A stretch of 64,000 bases of DNA from assembly GCF_027019125.1 (NCBI RefSeq), contig NZ_JALUXE010000034.1, positions 124,001 through 188,000 on the forward strand, written 5' to 3'. This stretch comes from Roseovarius sp. (GTDB taxonomy: Bacteria > Pseudomonadota > Alphaproteobacteria > Rhodobacterales > Rhodobacteraceae). A program made the translations under genes and the position numbers. The number at the start of each line of letters is the position of its first letter. Position 1 is the first letter of the stretch. Of this stretch, positions 44,150 to 53,381 are shown piece after piece. The notes beneath the pieces are model-generated. The model had not been told where the DNA came from, did not search any database, and worked only from the letters and a program-made list of their open reading frames with translations.

Positions 44150-44739
44150 CCAATCTCGGCGATAAGGGCCTGATAGCGCGCGGTGTAGTCATTGCGCGTC
44201 TCGACCGGGGGACGAAGGGTGATGCAAAGCCCTTGCAGCAGCGCAGGATCAGGTTTGCCAAAGAAACGATCCGCCTCAGCCACCGAGAACCCCGCGATCT
44301 CCGTTGCCTCCATCCAGGCGCTGATTTTATCGGCCTGCTTGATCTGTTTCTTGATCGCAGGCGGGATCGCGGCGGGCAGGCCAAAGCGGATGTGGATCGC
44401 CGCAGCAAGGCGTCTGTCAAGATCGTCATAGCCCGGCCCGACCGCGTTCTTGACCGGGGATATCATGTCGCCGATCACGTATTCCGGCGCATCATGCAGG
44501 AGCGCGGCCAATCGCCATTTGGCGGGAGCAGCAGGCGTCAGGCGGGAATAGAGCCTTTCGACCAGCAAGGAGTGCTCGGCCACCGAGTAGGCAAAATCGC
44601 CCAAGGTCTGCCCATTCCAGCGCGCAACAAAGCTGAGCCCGTGTGCAATGTCCTCGATCTCGATATCGACGGGCGTGGGATCGAGAAGGTCGAGCCGGCG
44701 GCCCGAGAGCATCTTTTGCCAAGCGCGGGGTTTCGGCAT
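44146..44739 (-). CDS. HD-domain phosphohydrolase, YfbR-like
   Basis: A 197-residue HD protein. The metal site is seen as YSVAEHSLLVERL, LAALLHDAPEYVIGDM (HD pair) and KISAWMEATEIAGF (distal Asp/Glu region). YfbR-type proteins are 5'-deoxynucleotidases. The exact substrate is not fixed by sequence. It stands alone, convergent with the glycosyltransferase and 30 bp downstream of the FkbM gene on the same strand. Confidence 0.85.
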   Translation of the reverse strand: MPKPRAWQKMLSGRRLDLLDPTPVDIEIEDIAHGLSFVARWNGQTLGDFAYSVAEHSLLVERLYSRLTPAAPAKWRLAALLHDAPEYVIGDMISPVKNAVGPGYDDLDRRLAAAIHIRFGLPAAIPPAIKKQIKQADKISAWMEATEIAGFSVAEADRFFGKPDPALLQGLCITLRPPVETRNDYTARYQALIAEIG

Positions 44740-44769
44740 GGGTCCTCCGGTTGATTTGACCGACCCTGC

Positions 44770-45690
44770 CTAGCGCGGCTGAGGCGCTTTTGCAAAGCTC
44801 TCTTGTATCCGCGCCAAAAGAGGGGAATCAGCGCGTGCCGCAACGAAATTATATCCTTTGAACGTGTCGGTCTTTACCGCCCTGACGCTGGCAAGATCGG
44901 ACATCGGTCTGAGGGTGCTTTCGCTGGAATAGAGCCTCATCTCCGGCTGTGCCAGCAAATGCGCGCTCACCGTGCAATCCGGATCATTGCCGTGATCCTC
45001 GTAGATCAGAACGGACCCATCGCTCAGAGCGCGGGCCGCGCCAGCGATGGCCTCTATCTCGGCTCCCTCGACATCAAGCTTGATCAGTGCGGCGGTGCCA
45101 GTTGGGACAAGATCGTCGATGGCAAGCGTCGTCACGGTCTCGGTCCGGTCCTGCGCGCCCGCTGGCACGGCGCCCATCAGGCGGGCAGAGGCATGGCTGA
45201 GATGTGTATTCACAAACGTCAGCACCTGGCCAGACCGCGCATGGATCGCCGCGCGGTGGATCGTGACGCCCGGCAGTGTGCCCGCGTTGACCCGCAACCG
45301 ATCGAATGTCCGCGCCGACGCCTCGACCGCGATCACGCGCTCAAAGAGCGGCACGGCGCGGGTGGTCCAATACCCCATGTTTGCGCCGAGATCGCAAAAG
45401 AGCGGCGTCGCCCCGGCGGCAGCGCGCAACACCGCGTCAACCTCGGGCTCATAGGGCGCAAGATAGAGCGCAAAGCGGGTCCAATAGCCATCATTGAGCA
45501 GGATACGATAGGGCGCGGCATCGCCGTCATGCAGGATCACTGCGTTCTCGGGGTCGAAAAGCCGCCCAAGCCCGCGCGCAAACCGGCCATAGAGCCCGCG
45601 CGTCACGGCGAGACGAAAGAGCCCCATCAAGAGCATGTACTGCAGCCGCGCGGCAGGGCTGGAGAAGGTGAGGCGAGGTGAGGTGATCAT
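44770..45690 (-). CDS. FkbM-family methyltransferase
   Basis: A 306-residue SAM-dependent O-methyltransferase of the FkbM type. Motif I is PLFCDLGANMGYWTTRAVPL, the acidic loop VIAVEASARTFDRL, and the family-specific AALIKLDVEGAEIEAIAGA. Such enzymes often methylate sugars in surface glycans, which fits the envelope-sugar genes before it, but others act on small molecules. The start at 45690 (MITSPRLTF) is preferred; an in-frame upstream Met adds 12 residues. Confidence 0.85.
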   Translation of the reverse strand: MITSPRLTFSSPAARLQYMLLMGLFRLAVTRGLYGRFARGLGRLFDPENAVILHDGDAAPYRILLNDGYWTRFALYLAPYEPEVDAVLRAAAGATPLFCDLGANMGYWTTRAVPLFERVIAVEASARTFDRLRVNAGTLPGVTIHRAAIHARSGQVLTFVNTHLSHASARLMGAVPAGAQDRTETVTTLAIDDLVPTGTAALIKLDVEGAEIEAIAGAARALSDGSVLIYEDHGNDPDCTVSAHLLAQPEMRLYSSESTLRPMSDLASVRAVKTDTFKGYNFVAARADSPLLARIQESFAKAPQPR

Positions 45691-45849
45691 GGCGACAGAC
45701 CTAGGCAATGGTCGATCCGGGTGCAAACCCTAAACACAGGGGCAACACGCGCTTGTGCTCGGAGTTTTAGTGTAACGCGATCCTCGACCACCCAGATTGA
45801 CGGCATGGACACCCGGCGCAGTCATGCGCCAGAGCTGAGGAGAAAGGCC

Positions 45850-46158
45850 ATGTTCAAACGTCTCTGTTCCACCGCTGTCATCTTTGGTGCCGCAGCGCTG
45901 GCACCGCCCGTCCACGCGCAAATGATCACCTGCCTGCCGCGCGCCGATCTGATCGAACACCTTGAGGGGCGCTATTCCGAACATTTGACCGGCGGTGGGC
46001 TGCAAAGTGCGCAACAGTTGCTTGAAATCTGGGCGTCGGATCAGACCGGCAGCTTCACCGTCTTTGTGACCCGGCCTGATGGGCTGAGTTGTGTGATCGC
46101 CACGGGCCAGAATTGGCAGGACGCCGCACCAACCCACCCAGAGGGGGTGGCGGGCTAA
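45850..46158 (+). CDS. small exported protein, function unknown
   Basis: A 102-residue protein with a Sec signal peptide ([24 protein letters not shown]). The mature part [26 protein letters not shown] to [14 protein letters not shown] has two Cys that could pair. Similar small proteins are common in roseobacters, but no function is known to me. GAGGAG precedes the ATG. It lies upstream of ahcY on the same strand with a 71-bp gap. Confidence 0.78.
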   Translation: MFKRLCSTAVIFGAAALAPPVHAQMITCLPRADLIEHLEGRYSEHLTGGGLQSAQQLLEIWASDQTGSFTVFVTRPDGLSCVIATGQNWQDAAPTHPEGVAG

Positions 46159-46229
46159 TCGCGCATTGCCGAAAGGGGGAGCGAGTGCTATCTGCCTCGC
46201 AAACTTCTCATGCAAGGAGCCACCCTCAC

Positions 46230-47618
46230 ATGGCCAACGATTACATCGTCAAGGACATCAATCTCGCGGCATACGGACGCAAGGAACTGGATATCGCGGA
46301 AACCGAAATGCCGGGGTTGATGGCCTTGCGCAAGGAATATGGCGAGGCCAAGCCGCTCAAGGGCGCGCGCATCGTCGGAAGTCTGCACATGACCATTCAA
46401 ACGGCCGTGCTGATCGAAACGCTGGTGGATCTGGGCGCTGATGTTCGTTGGGCGTCTTGCAACATTTTCTCGACGCAGGACCACGCGGCAGCGGCGATTG
46501 CCGCAGGGGGAACCCCGGTGTTTGCGATCAAGGGCCAGACCCTTGAGGAGCATTGGGACTATCTCGACAAATCCTTCCTGTTCGAAGACGGCCCGAACAT
46601 GATCCTCGACGACGGCGGCGATGCGACGCTCTATGTCCTGCTCGGTGCGCGCGCCGAGGCTGGCGAAGACATCATCCCGGTCCCCGCCTCGGAAGAGGAA
46701 GCGGTGATCAAGGCACAGATTGCCAAGCGAATGAAGGCCAGCCCCGGTTGGTTCACAAAGGTCCGCGACCAGATCAAAGGCGTATCCGAGGAAACCACAA
46801 CCGGCGTGCATCGTCTCTATGACCTGCACAAGAAGGGTCAATTGCCCTTCCCGGCGATCAACGTCAACGACTCTGTCACCAAGTCGAAATTCGACAACAA
46901 ATACGGCTGCAAGGAAAGCCTTGTGGACGGTATCCGCCGCGCCACCGACACCATGATGGCAGGCAAGGTTGCCGTCGTCTGTGGCTATGGCGACGTGGGC
47001 AAAGGCTCTGCCGCGTCGCTGCGTGGCGCCGGTGCGCGCGTGAAAGTGACCGAAGTAGATCCGATTTGCGCCCTTCAGGCGGCGATGGACGGGTTCGAAG
47101 TGGTTGTGCTGGAGGATGTGATCGACAGCGCCGACATCTTCATCACCACCACCGGCAACAAGGACGTGATCCGCATCGAGCACATGCGCGCGATGAAGGA
47201 TATGGCGATCGTCGGCAACATCGGCCATTTCGACAACGAAATTCAGGTTGCCGCCCTCAAGAACCACAAGTGGACCAATATCAAGGACCAGGTGGACATG
47301 ATCGAGATGCCTTCGGGCAACCGGATCATTCTTTTGTCCGAAGGTCGCCTGTTGAACCTCGGCAACGCCACTGGCCATCCGTCGTTCGTTATGTCTGCGT
47401 CTTTCACCAATCAGGTGCTGGCGCAGATCGAGCTTTGGACCAAGGGCGATCAATACGAGAACCAGGTCTATGTCCTGCCTAAACACCTTGACGAGAAGGT
47501 GGCGCGACTTCACCTTGAGCGTATTGGAGTCAAGCTGACACAGCTGCGGCAGGATCAGGCGGATTACATCGGCGTAACCACCGATGGCCCGTTCAAGCCG
47601 GAGCATTACCGCTACTGA
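46230..47618 (+). CDS. ahcY: adenosylhomocysteinase
   Basis: A 462-residue enzyme that splits S-adenosylhomocysteine to adenosine and homocysteine, clearing the inhibitor left by methyltransferases. Seen: [71 protein letters not shown] (NAD-binding), and the C-terminal FKPEHYRY with the terminal Tyr and Lys that reach the partner subunit. The start at 46230 ([17 protein letters not shown]) has AAGGAG eleven bases before it. No known SAH riboswitch structure was recognised upstream. Confidence 0.97.
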   Translation: MANDYIVKDINLAAYGRKELDIAETEMPGLMALRKEYGEAKPLKGARIVGSLHMTIQTAVLIETLVDLGADVRWASCNIFSTQDHAAAAIAAGGTPVFAIKGQTLEEHWDYLDKSFLFEDGPNMILDDGGDATLYVLLGARAEAGEDIIPVPASEEEAVIKAQIAKRMKASPGWFTKVRDQIKGVSEETTTGVHRLYDLHKKGQLPFPAINVNDSVTKSKFDNKYGCKESLVDGIRRATDTMMAGKVAVVCGYGDVGKGSAASLRGAGARVKVTEVDPICALQAAMDGFEVVVLEDVIDSADIFITTTGNKDVIRIEHMRAMKDMAIVGNIGHFDNEIQVAALKNHKWTNIKDQVDMIEMPSGNRIILLSEGRLLNLGNATGHPSFVMSASFTNQVLAQIELWTKGDQYENQVYVLPKHLDEKVARLHLERIGVKLTQLRQDQADYIGVTTDGPFKPEHYRY

Positions 47619-47645
47619 TACATAGAGTCATAGGACAGGAACCCG

Positions 47646-48140
47646 ATGTTGAAGAAGAGCTTTTTTGATGTCGGTGTCCTGGCCCTTGGCCTGGCACTCG
47701 GCCTGGGCGGCATCTCGGCGGCGCAGGCCAGGCCGAAAGTCACCGAAACGATCAAGACATATCCGGTGTCGTCCACGTCGCTTGCGGAGCTGGCGAAGGA
47801 AATGGACAAGAAAGGCCCAAAGGGATATTGGGCCTATACAGAGTGGTATGTGCGCTGGACCGGCGATTGCAAGCTGAGCGTCACGGTCGATATTATCCTG
47901 CCAAAGCACAAGAATCCTTCCAAGATGCCCGCCGACGTGCGCAAGAAATTCGATGCCATGCTTGTGGCCCTGACAGAGCATGAGCGCCAGCACGGACGTC
48001 ATGGCATTGCCGCCGCACAAGAGATCGAAGCGGCGGGATGTTCGGGCGGTGATGGGATCATCAAGAAATACAACGCTGTCGACATCAAATTCGACAAGGT
48101 CACGGACCACGGGCGCAAAGAGGGTGTGACCCTGAATTAG
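47646..48140 (+). CDS. exported DUF922 protein, putative zinc peptidase
   Basis: A 164-residue protein with a Sec signal peptide (MLKKSFFDVGVLALGLALGLGGISAAQA). The mature domain matches DUF922: YWAYTEWYVRWTGDCKLSVTVDIILPKH, then VALTEHERQHGRHGIAAAQEIEAAGC, where HERQH is an HExxH-like metal motif (reversed order) typical of this family of predicted periplasmic proteases. No activity has been shown to me. AGGA precedes the ATG, 27 bp after ahcY. Confidence 0.8.
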   Translation: MLKKSFFDVGVLALGLALGLGGISAAQARPKVTETIKTYPVSSTSLAELAKEMDKKGPKGYWAYTEWYVRWTGDCKLSVTVDIILPKHKNPSKMPADVRKKFDAMLVALTEHERQHGRHGIAAAQEIEAAGCSGGDGIIKKYNAVDIKFDKVTDHGRKEGVTLN

Positions 48141-48311
48141 GGACGTGTCGCGATCAACCGACGGTATCCCCAGGTTCTCGCCTCAGGGGAGCCTTGCTGA
48201 AAATTTCCCTTTGTCCGTGAAAAATCCCCGGCTATCGTGCCCAAGGCGTCATTTGTGAGGCTGGGTGTAACGACAAACCGGTCGGTTGCCGGGAAAATAG
48301 GGAGAGAATTG

Positions 48312-48653
48312 ATGGGAAAGCGTGACGACCTGATCGCGAGATACGCAGACGATCTGCGCAACAAATGCGGGATGGAGCCAGATATGGACCTGCTGACCAA
48401 GGTGACGATTGGCTGCGGGCCGGCGATTTACAACGCAGATGCCTCAACCGTTGCGGGTGGCCAGCCGGCAGAGCTTGAGACGGTCAAGACGAATTTTCTC
48501 GTCAAGAAACTGGGCCTGGCTGATAGCCCGGCGCTGATGGACGCGATCAATCAGATGATCGAGACCTATGGCAAATCCGAGCGCAACAAATATCGCGCGG
48601 TGATCTACTACATGCTGACCAAGCATTTCGGCAAGGAAGCCGTCTATCGCTGA
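48312..48653 (+). CDS. DUF2853 family protein
   Basis: A 113-residue cytosolic protein with GKRDDLIARYADDLRNKCGMEPDMDLLTKVTIGCGPAIYNADASTV and the end NKYRAVIYYMLTKHFGKEAVYR, the DUF2853 pattern common in Rhodobacterales. Function unknown. AGGGAG precedes the ATG at 48312; an in-frame upstream codon would add 25 residues with no support. It is followed by a clear terminator. Confidence 0.85.
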   Translation: MGKRDDLIARYADDLRNKCGMEPDMDLLTKVTIGCGPAIYNADASTVAGGQPAELETVKTNFLVKKLGLADSPALMDAINQMIETYGKSERNKYRAVIYYMLTKHFGKEAVYR

Positions 48654-48681
48654 GGCGATGAGCCCACCGAGATTCAGAGCG

Positions 48682-48704
48682 CCCGCCCCTTGGCGGGTGT
48701 TCTT
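48682..48704 (+). terminator. terminator after the DUF2853 gene
   Basis: CCCGCC-CCTT-GGCGGG followed by TGTTCTTGTTT. GC stem with a T-rich tail, 29 bp after the stop and just before the convergent ectR end. Confidence 0.82.
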
Positions 48705-48713
48705 GTTTCTGGG

Positions 48714-49190
48714 TCAGGAATGCGTGCGCAAATCGCTCGTATCCAGCACCGGTGCCGCATCTATATCCTCGGCGTCCAGCAGGCTGGCGACCCGCTCGAG
48801 AGATGCCACAAGCTGCGCCTGTTCCCAATCCGCAAGAGCCTCGAACTTGCGCACATAACGCTGCTGAAGTGCGTCAGGCGCGCGTCGGATGGTCTCATGC
48901 CCTGCATCGGTGATCACGATATTGGTCTGGCGACGGTCCGTCTGGGACTTTTCGCGCGTCACCACGCCATGTTTCACCAGTTTATCCACCAGCGCCGTGA
49001 TGGTCGCCTGGGACACGCGCATCTGTTGCGCGATGTGGGTTGCGGTGCAACTGCCCCGTTCCGCCACGATCTGCAGCACGCGGAACTGCACCGCCGTCAG
49101 CCCCGCAGCGGTGGCGAGCTTGCGCCCATAGATTTCGGTTGCGCGCAGGATGCGACGCAGGGCGATCAAGCTTTGGTCTGTGCGGTCCAT
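48714..49190 (-). CDS. ectR: MarR-family regulator of ectoine synthesis, EctR-like
   Basis: A MarR protein of 158 residues from the preferred start at 49190 (MDRTDQSLIALRRILRATEI). The winged HTH is LTAVQFRVLQIVAERGSCTATHIAQQMRVSQATITALVDKLVKHGVVTREKSQTDRRQTNIVI. EctR proteins repress ectABC in halophilic methylotrophs and are usually divergent from it, as here. AGAGGGG lies six bases before ATG 49190; a longer reading from ATG 49250 has AGGAGGA only one base before its ATG, too close for a normal start, so it is less likely. Related operator half-sites lie in the gap to ectA. Confidence 0.88.
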   Translation of the reverse strand: MDRTDQSLIALRRILRATEIYGRKLATAAGLTAVQFRVLQIVAERGSCTATHIAQQMRVSQATITALVDKLVKHGVVTREKSQTDRRQTNIVITDAGHETIRRAPDALQQRYVRKFEALADWEQAQLVASLERVASLLDAEDIDAAPVLDTSDLRTHS

Positions 49191-49261
49191 CCGAGCCCCT
49201 CTTGTGATGGCTGTAATGGTCGCAAAGCTGTCGCTCAATTGCAATTTCATTCCTCCTGTGA

Positions 49262-49274
49262 AACTAATTTAGTT
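49262..49274. promoter_or_regulatory. ectR-proximal operator candidate
   Basis: AACTA-ATT-TAGTT is a 13-bp palindrome in the ectR/ectA gap. Its right half, ATTTAGTT, recurs exactly at 49387-49394 next to the ectA promoter. Best read as EctR sites for autoregulation and ect repression (inference). Confidence 0.55.
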
Positions 49275-49362
49275 CGCTAATTAAATATATAGGGCATTTG
49301 ACGCCGAAAATTAAGGTTTTTTCTCAAATTATGGCCCATTCACGCTATTTTCATCAGAAAGG

Positions 49363-49394
49363 TTGATTTATAAGCATACGCGTTATATTTAGTT
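49363..49394 (+). promoter_or_regulatory. ectA promoter with overlapping EctR half-site
   Basis: TTGATT (49363-49368), 17 bp, then TATTTA (49386-49391) reads as a sigma-70-like promoter for ectABC-ask. The half-site ATTTAGTT (49387-49394) overlaps the minus-10, so a bound repressor would block it. The 31 bp after it to ectA hold the GGAGAGG ribosome-binding site. Confidence 0.5.
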
Positions 49395-49424
49395 AAGCGA
49401 AGCAAATGGAGAGGTCACTCAGCG

Positions 49425-49955
49425 ATGCGACATGCGATGGAAATGTTTCGGAAAGCCCTGCCAACCCTGCGCAAGCCCTCGTCCGAGGATGGCGCGGCCA
49501 TCTGGGAGCTGATTCAGGCCTGCAAGCCTCTCGATGAGAATTCGATGTATTGCAACCTGATCCAGTGCGATCATTTCCGCGACACCTGCATCGTGGCCGA
49601 GCTGGACGGCGAGATTGTCGGCTGGGTGTCAGGCTATATCCTGCCCGATGACCCCGAGACGTTCTTTGTCTGGCAAGTGGCCGTGTCGGAGAAGGCGCGG
49701 GGCACCGGCCTTGGTACGCTGATGCTGCGCGGGCTGTTGTCGCGTGACATCTGCAAGGATGTGACCCGTGTGCAAACCACGATTACCCGCGACAACGCCG
49801 CAAGTTGGGCGCTTTTCCGCAAGTTCAGCGACCTGAACGACGGCGAATTGTCGAGCACGCCGTATTTCTCCAAGTCGCTGCATTTCAACGATCTGCACGA
49901 CACCGAATACATGGTCACCATCGCCATGAAAGAGCGGATGAAGAAGGCGGCCTGA
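49425..49955 (+). CDS. ectA: L-2,4-diaminobutyrate acetyltransferase
   Basis: A 176-residue GNAT acetyltransferase that makes N-gamma-acetyl-L-2,4-diaminobutyrate in ectoine synthesis. Seen: LRKPSSEDGAAIWELIQACKPLDENSMYCNLIQCDHF, the EctA signature, and the acetyl-CoA loop VSEKARGTGLGTLM. The start is set at ATG 49425 with GGAGAGG ten bases before it; ATG codons at 49437 and 49443 are alternatives. It is first in ectABC-ask. Confidence 0.95.
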   Translation: MRHAMEMFRKALPTLRKPSSEDGAAIWELIQACKPLDENSMYCNLIQCDHFRDTCIVAELDGEIVGWVSGYILPDDPETFFVWQVAVSEKARGTGLGTLMLRGLLSRDICKDVTRVQTTITRDNAASWALFRKFSDLNDGELSSTPYFSKSLHFNDLHDTEYMVTIAMKERMKKAA

Positions 49956-50004
49956 CCCTCAGGCCCCTGCCCGCCTATTTCCCAATCACATGAAGGAACA
50001 CGTT

Positions 50005-51297
50005 ATGACGACTGACATGTCAGCCGACCTGGAAATTTTTGCCCGCCGCGAGAGCGAGGCACGCAGCTATTGCCGCAGCTTCCCGACCGCCTTTGTCAAG
50101 GCGCAGGGGTCTGAGATGACCGATGCGCAGGGCAACACTTATATCGACTTTCTCGCCGGGTGCTCGTCGCTCAACTACGGGCACAATGACCCGGACATGA
50201 AGGAAGCCCTGATCGCGCACATCACGGCCGATGGGGTCACCCACGGTCTCGACATGCACACAGGCGCCAAGGCCGAGTTCCTGCGCGCGTTCGAAGACAT
50301 CATCCTCAAACCGCGCGGCATGGATTACAAGGTGATGATGACCGGGCCCACAGGCACCAACGCGGTCGAGGCCGCAATGAAACTGGCGCGCAAGGTCACG
50401 GGGCGGCGCAATATCATTGCCTTTACCAACGGATTTCACGGCATGACCATGGGTGCGCTCAGCTGCACCGGCAACGCTGGCAAGCGCGCGGGCGCGGGTG
50501 GTGGATCGCTCTGCGGCACCACGCACATGCCTTACGAGGGTGCCTTTGGGCCCGACGTGGACAGCCTGCGCATCATCGAGGAAATGCTGGGCAATCCGTC
50601 GAGCGGCGTCGATGCGCCGGCCGCCTTCATCATCGAACCGGTGCAGGGCGAGGGTGGGCTGAATGCCGCCTCCACCGCCTTCATGCAGGGTGTCGCCCGG
50701 CTGGCCAAAGAGCATGGCGCGCTGCTGATCGTCGATGACATCCAGGCCGGGTGCGGACGCACTGGCACCTTCTTCAGCTTTGAAGAGATGGGCATTGAGC
50801 CGGATCTTATCCCGATGGCCAAGAGCTTTTCGGGGATGGGCCTGCCCTTTGCCGCGCTCCTGATCAAACCCGAGCATGACATCTGGGGCCCGGCCGAGCA
50901 TAATGGCACCTTCCGTGGCAACACCCATGCCTTTGTCACGGCGCGTGTGGCGATCGAAAAATTCTGGGCGGATGATGCGTTCCAGAAATCCATCGCCGCC
51001 AAGTCGGAAATCCTGCGCGACGCACTCATGCGGATTGCCGATGCTATTCCCGGCTCCTCTCTCAAGGGGCGCGGCATGATGCAGGGGGTCGATGTGGGCT
51101 GTGGCACGCTCGCTGCGGCGATATGCGCCCGCGCTTTTGAAAAGGGGCTCATCATCGAGACCTCGGGCGCCCATGACGAGGTGGTCAAGGTGCTGGCCGC
51201 GCTGACGACGCCTGAAGCGACCTTGAAAAAGGGCCTGGACATCCTCGAAGCGGCGGCGCGTGAGGTGACACAAACACAAAAACTTGCAGCGGAGTAA
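50005..51297 (+). CDS. ectB: L-2,4-diaminobutyrate aminotransferase
   Basis: A 430-residue class III PLP aminotransferase that turns aspartate semialdehyde to L-2,4-diaminobutyrate with glutamate as amino donor. Seen: [83 protein letters not shown] and [17 protein letters not shown] with the cofactor Lys. The start at 50005 has AAGGA before it; ATG 49990 is less likely. It lies 49 bp after ectA and five before ectC. Confidence 0.96.
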   Translation: MTTDMSADLEIFARRESEARSYCRSFPTAFVKAQGSEMTDAQGNTYIDFLAGCSSLNYGHNDPDMKEALIAHITADGVTHGLDMHTGAKAEFLRAFEDIILKPRGMDYKVMMTGPTGTNAVEAAMKLARKVTGRRNIIAFTNGFHGMTMGALSCTGNAGKRAGAGGGSLCGTTHMPYEGAFGPDVDSLRIIEEMLGNPSSGVDAPAAFIIEPVQGEGGLNAASTAFMQGVARLAKEHGALLIVDDIQAGCGRTGTFFSFEEMGIEPDLIPMAKSFSGMGLPFAALLIKPEHDIWGPAEHNGTFRGNTHAFVTARVAIEKFWADDAFQKSIAAKSEILRDALMRIADAIPGSSLKGRGMMQGVDVGCGTLAAAICARAFEKGLIIETSGAHDEVVKVLAALTTPEATLKKGLDILEAAAREVTQTQKLAAE

Positions 51298-51302
51298 CAG
51301 CA

Positions 51303-51695
51303 ATGATTGTCAGAGACTTCAACAAGATCGTCAAAGACGAGCGCGAGCGCGTCGTCTCGGACGCGCAGTGGTCGAGCGTGCGGATGCTTCTGGCCGACGA
51401 CGGGATGGGGTTTTCTTTCCACATCACGTTTCTTGAGCCGGGTTCGGAACATACGTTCGAATACAAGAACCACTTCGAGAGCGTCTATTGCATGCAGGGC
51501 AAAGGCTCGATCACGGATATTGCCACGGGCGAAACGCACGAGATCAAGCCGGGTGTGATGTATGCGCTCGACAAGCATGATCGCCACATTCTGCGCGCCG
51601 AAGAAGAGCTGGTCATGGCCTGCTGCTTCAACCCGCCGGTGACAGGCAAAGAGGTGCATCAGGCCGACGGCTCTTACGCGCTGGAAAGCGCCTGA
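51303..51695 (+). CDS. ectC: L-ectoine synthase
   Basis: A 130-residue cupin that closes the ring to ectoine. Seen: [53 protein letters not shown], then [38 protein letters not shown]. The metal-binding Glu, Tyr and His of EctC fall in [13 protein letters not shown] and DKHDRH. The length is normal. Next downstream is a stem-loop, then the aspartate kinase gene. Confidence 0.97.
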   Translation: MIVRDFNKIVKDERERVVSDAQWSSVRMLLADDGMGFSFHITFLEPGSEHTFEYKNHFESVYCMQGKGSITDIATGETHEIKPGVMYALDKHDRHILRAEEELVMACCFNPPVTGKEVHQADGSYALESA

Positions 51696-51703
51696 CAAGA
51701 GGG

Positions 51704-51721
51704 TCCGGGCAGCAGCCCGGA
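51704..51721 (+). other. stem-loop between ectC and ask
   Basis: TCCGGGC-AGCA-GCCCGGA forms an exact 7-bp stem in the 36-bp gap, immediately before the ask ribosome-binding site. No U-run follows. It could lower ask relative to ectABC or protect the upstream message (inference). Confidence 0.55.
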
Positions 51722-51731
51722 TAAGAGGACT

Positions 51732-53168
51732 ATGACATTTCCAGATCACACCGTCGAAAAGATCGGCGGCACATCCATGAGCCGTGTAAACGAGCTTCTC
51801 GACACGCTCTTTATCGGGACCCGCGAGGGCGGCGCGCTCTATCACCGTATCTTCGTGGTCTCGGCCTTTGGCGGGATCACCAACAAGCTGCTGGAGCACA
51901 AGAAATCCGGCACACCGGGGGTCTATGCGCGCTTTGCCAACGGGGATGACGATCACGGCTGGCTGGACGCGCTGACCGAGGTGGGCGCGGCGATGCGCGC
52001 CGCACATGGCGACATCCTCGACAATCCAGGCGACCGCAGCATGGCGGACGAATTCGTGCGCGAGCGGATCGAAGGCGCGCGCTCGTGCCTCTTCGATCTG
52101 CAACGGCTGTGCTCTTATGGTCATTTCCGCCTGAGCGATCACATGCTGGTCATCCGCGAACTGTTGTCCGGTCTGGGCGAATCCCATTCGGCCTTTGTCA
52201 CCACGCTTTTGTTGCAGCGGGCAGGTGTGAATGCGCGGTTCATCGACCTCAGCGGCTGGCGCGACGAAAGCGAGCATAGCCTGTCCGAACGCATCGAGGC
52301 GGGCCTGCGTGACGTGGACCTCTCCAGCGAAATGCCGATTGTCACCGGCTATGCGCAATGCACCGAAGGGCTCATGCGAGAGTTCGACCGGGGGTATTCC
52401 GAAGTGACATTCGCTACTCTGGCCGCCTACACCGGCGCGAAAGAAGCGATCATCCACAAAGAGTTCCACCTGTCCTCTGCCGATCCCAAGCTCGTGGGCG
52501 AAGAGGCGGTGCGCAAGCTGGGCCACACCAACTATGACGTGGCGGATCAGCTCTCGAATCTCGGGATGGAGGCGATTCATCCCAAGGCCGCCAAGACCCT
52601 GCGTCAGGCGGATGTGGCACTTCGGGTGACGAATGCGTTTGACCCCGGTGATCCCGGAACGCTGATTGACGATCAGCCGACCGATACCCCAAGTGTCGAG
52701 ATTGTGACTGGCCTCAAAGTCGTGGCGCTCGAGCTTTTCGAACAGGATATGGTGGGCGTCAAAGGCTATGACGCGGCCATTCTCGAGGCGCTCAAGCGGC
52801 ACAATGTCTGGATCGTGTCCAAGACATCGAACGCCAATACGATCACGCATTATGTGCAGGCATCGCTCAAGGTGGTGCGGCGCGTGGCGCGGGATTTGGA
52901 AGAGATATACCCCTCGGCCAAGGTCTCGGCCCGCACGCTATCGCTCGTGTCGCCCATCGGGCGTGATCTGAGCGGTCTGCGCGTGCTGAGCCGGGGGCTC
53001 GCGGCGCTGGAAGAGGCGGGCATCGAGGTGATCGCCGCGCATCAGACTCCGCGCAGCGTCGATGTGCAATTCGTCCTTGCCGCAAAAGAGATGGAGGCAG
53101 GCATCACCGCGCTGCACCGGGCGCTGATCGAAAGCACGGTGGCGCACCTCCCTAGAAAGGCCGCCTGA
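51732..53168 (+). CDS. ask: ectoine-type aspartate kinase (Ask_Ect)
   Basis: A 478-residue aspartate kinase that feeds aspartyl phosphate into ectoine synthesis. VEKIGGTSMSRVNELL is the kinase Lys/Gly motif; FVVSAFGGITNKLLEHKK, VTGYAQCTEGLMREFDRGYSEVTFATLA and KTSNANTITHYVQASLK also match the ectoine-type form. The C-terminal ACT region (about 310-478) is present. Ask_Ect enzymes are less feedback-inhibited than housekeeping LysC and are typically the last gene of the operon. It ends before a GC hairpin terminator. Confidence 0.93.
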   Translation: MTFPDHTVEKIGGTSMSRVNELLDTLFIGTREGGALYHRIFVVSAFGGITNKLLEHKKSGTPGVYARFANGDDDHGWLDALTEVGAAMRAAHGDILDNPGDRSMADEFVRERIEGARSCLFDLQRLCSYGHFRLSDHMLVIRELLSGLGESHSAFVTTLLLQRAGVNARFIDLSGWRDESEHSLSERIEAGLRDVDLSSEMPIVTGYAQCTEGLMREFDRGYSEVTFATLAAYTGAKEAIIHKEFHLSSADPKLVGEEAVRKLGHTNYDVADQLSNLGMEAIHPKAAKTLRQADVALRVTNAFDPGDPGTLIDDQPTDTPSVEIVTGLKVVALELFEQDMVGVKGYDAAILEALKRHNVWIVSKTSNANTITHYVQASLKVVRRVARDLEEIYPSAKVSARTLSLVSPIGRDLSGLRVLSRGLAALEEAGIEVIAAHQTPRSVDVQFVLAAKEMEAGITALHRALIESTVAHLPRKAA

Positions 53169-53210
53169 GCGCGGCCGATCCACCGGGTGCGCTGAGCACA
53201 ATTTGAAACG

Positions 53211-53247
53211 AATGCGCGGCAGTCTCTGTTTGGAGAGGCCGCGCATT
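53211..53247 (+). terminator. terminator of ectABC-ask
   Basis: AATGCGCGGC-N17-GCCGCGCATT gives a perfect 10-bp stem, with a shorter inner CTCT/AGAG pair. It is 43 bp after the ask stop. The T-tail is short (TTTCG), but the stem is strong. Confidence 0.7.
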
Positions 53248-53328
53248 TCGCGTATGGTGGGATTGTTCGGGCCAGTATGGCCGAGACCTGATCAAGTTAC
53301 ACGTGTGGTGCGTAGGGAGCACGTGGGG

Positions 53329-53364
53329 AACGGAGGGTGTCGGCATAGGCTGGCATCCTCCGTT
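53329..53364. other. second inverted repeat in the ask/ABC gap
   Basis: AACGGAGG-N20-CCTCCGTT, followed by TGGGTCTTTC, is an exact 8-bp stem close to the end of the convergent ABC ATPase gene. It is likely the terminator of that gene or part of a small structured RNA; ACGTG repeats at about 53301-53324 can also pair. Confidence 0.45.
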
Positions 53365-53381
53365 TGGGTCTTTCACAGGCG

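Noticed and set aside
46159..46229. Possible SAH or SAM riboswitch before ahcY
   Set aside because: The 71-bp gap has a weak GCGAG/CTCGC hairpin but lacks the conserved bases of SAH, SAM-II or SAM/SAH classes.
46188..47606. Open frame of about 470 codons on the minus strand
   Set aside because: Antisense to ahcY, which is one of the surest genes here.
50532..52850. Open frame of about 770 codons on the minus strand
   Set aside because: It lies opposite ectB, ectC and ask, all with strong family motifs, and its protein shows no domain.
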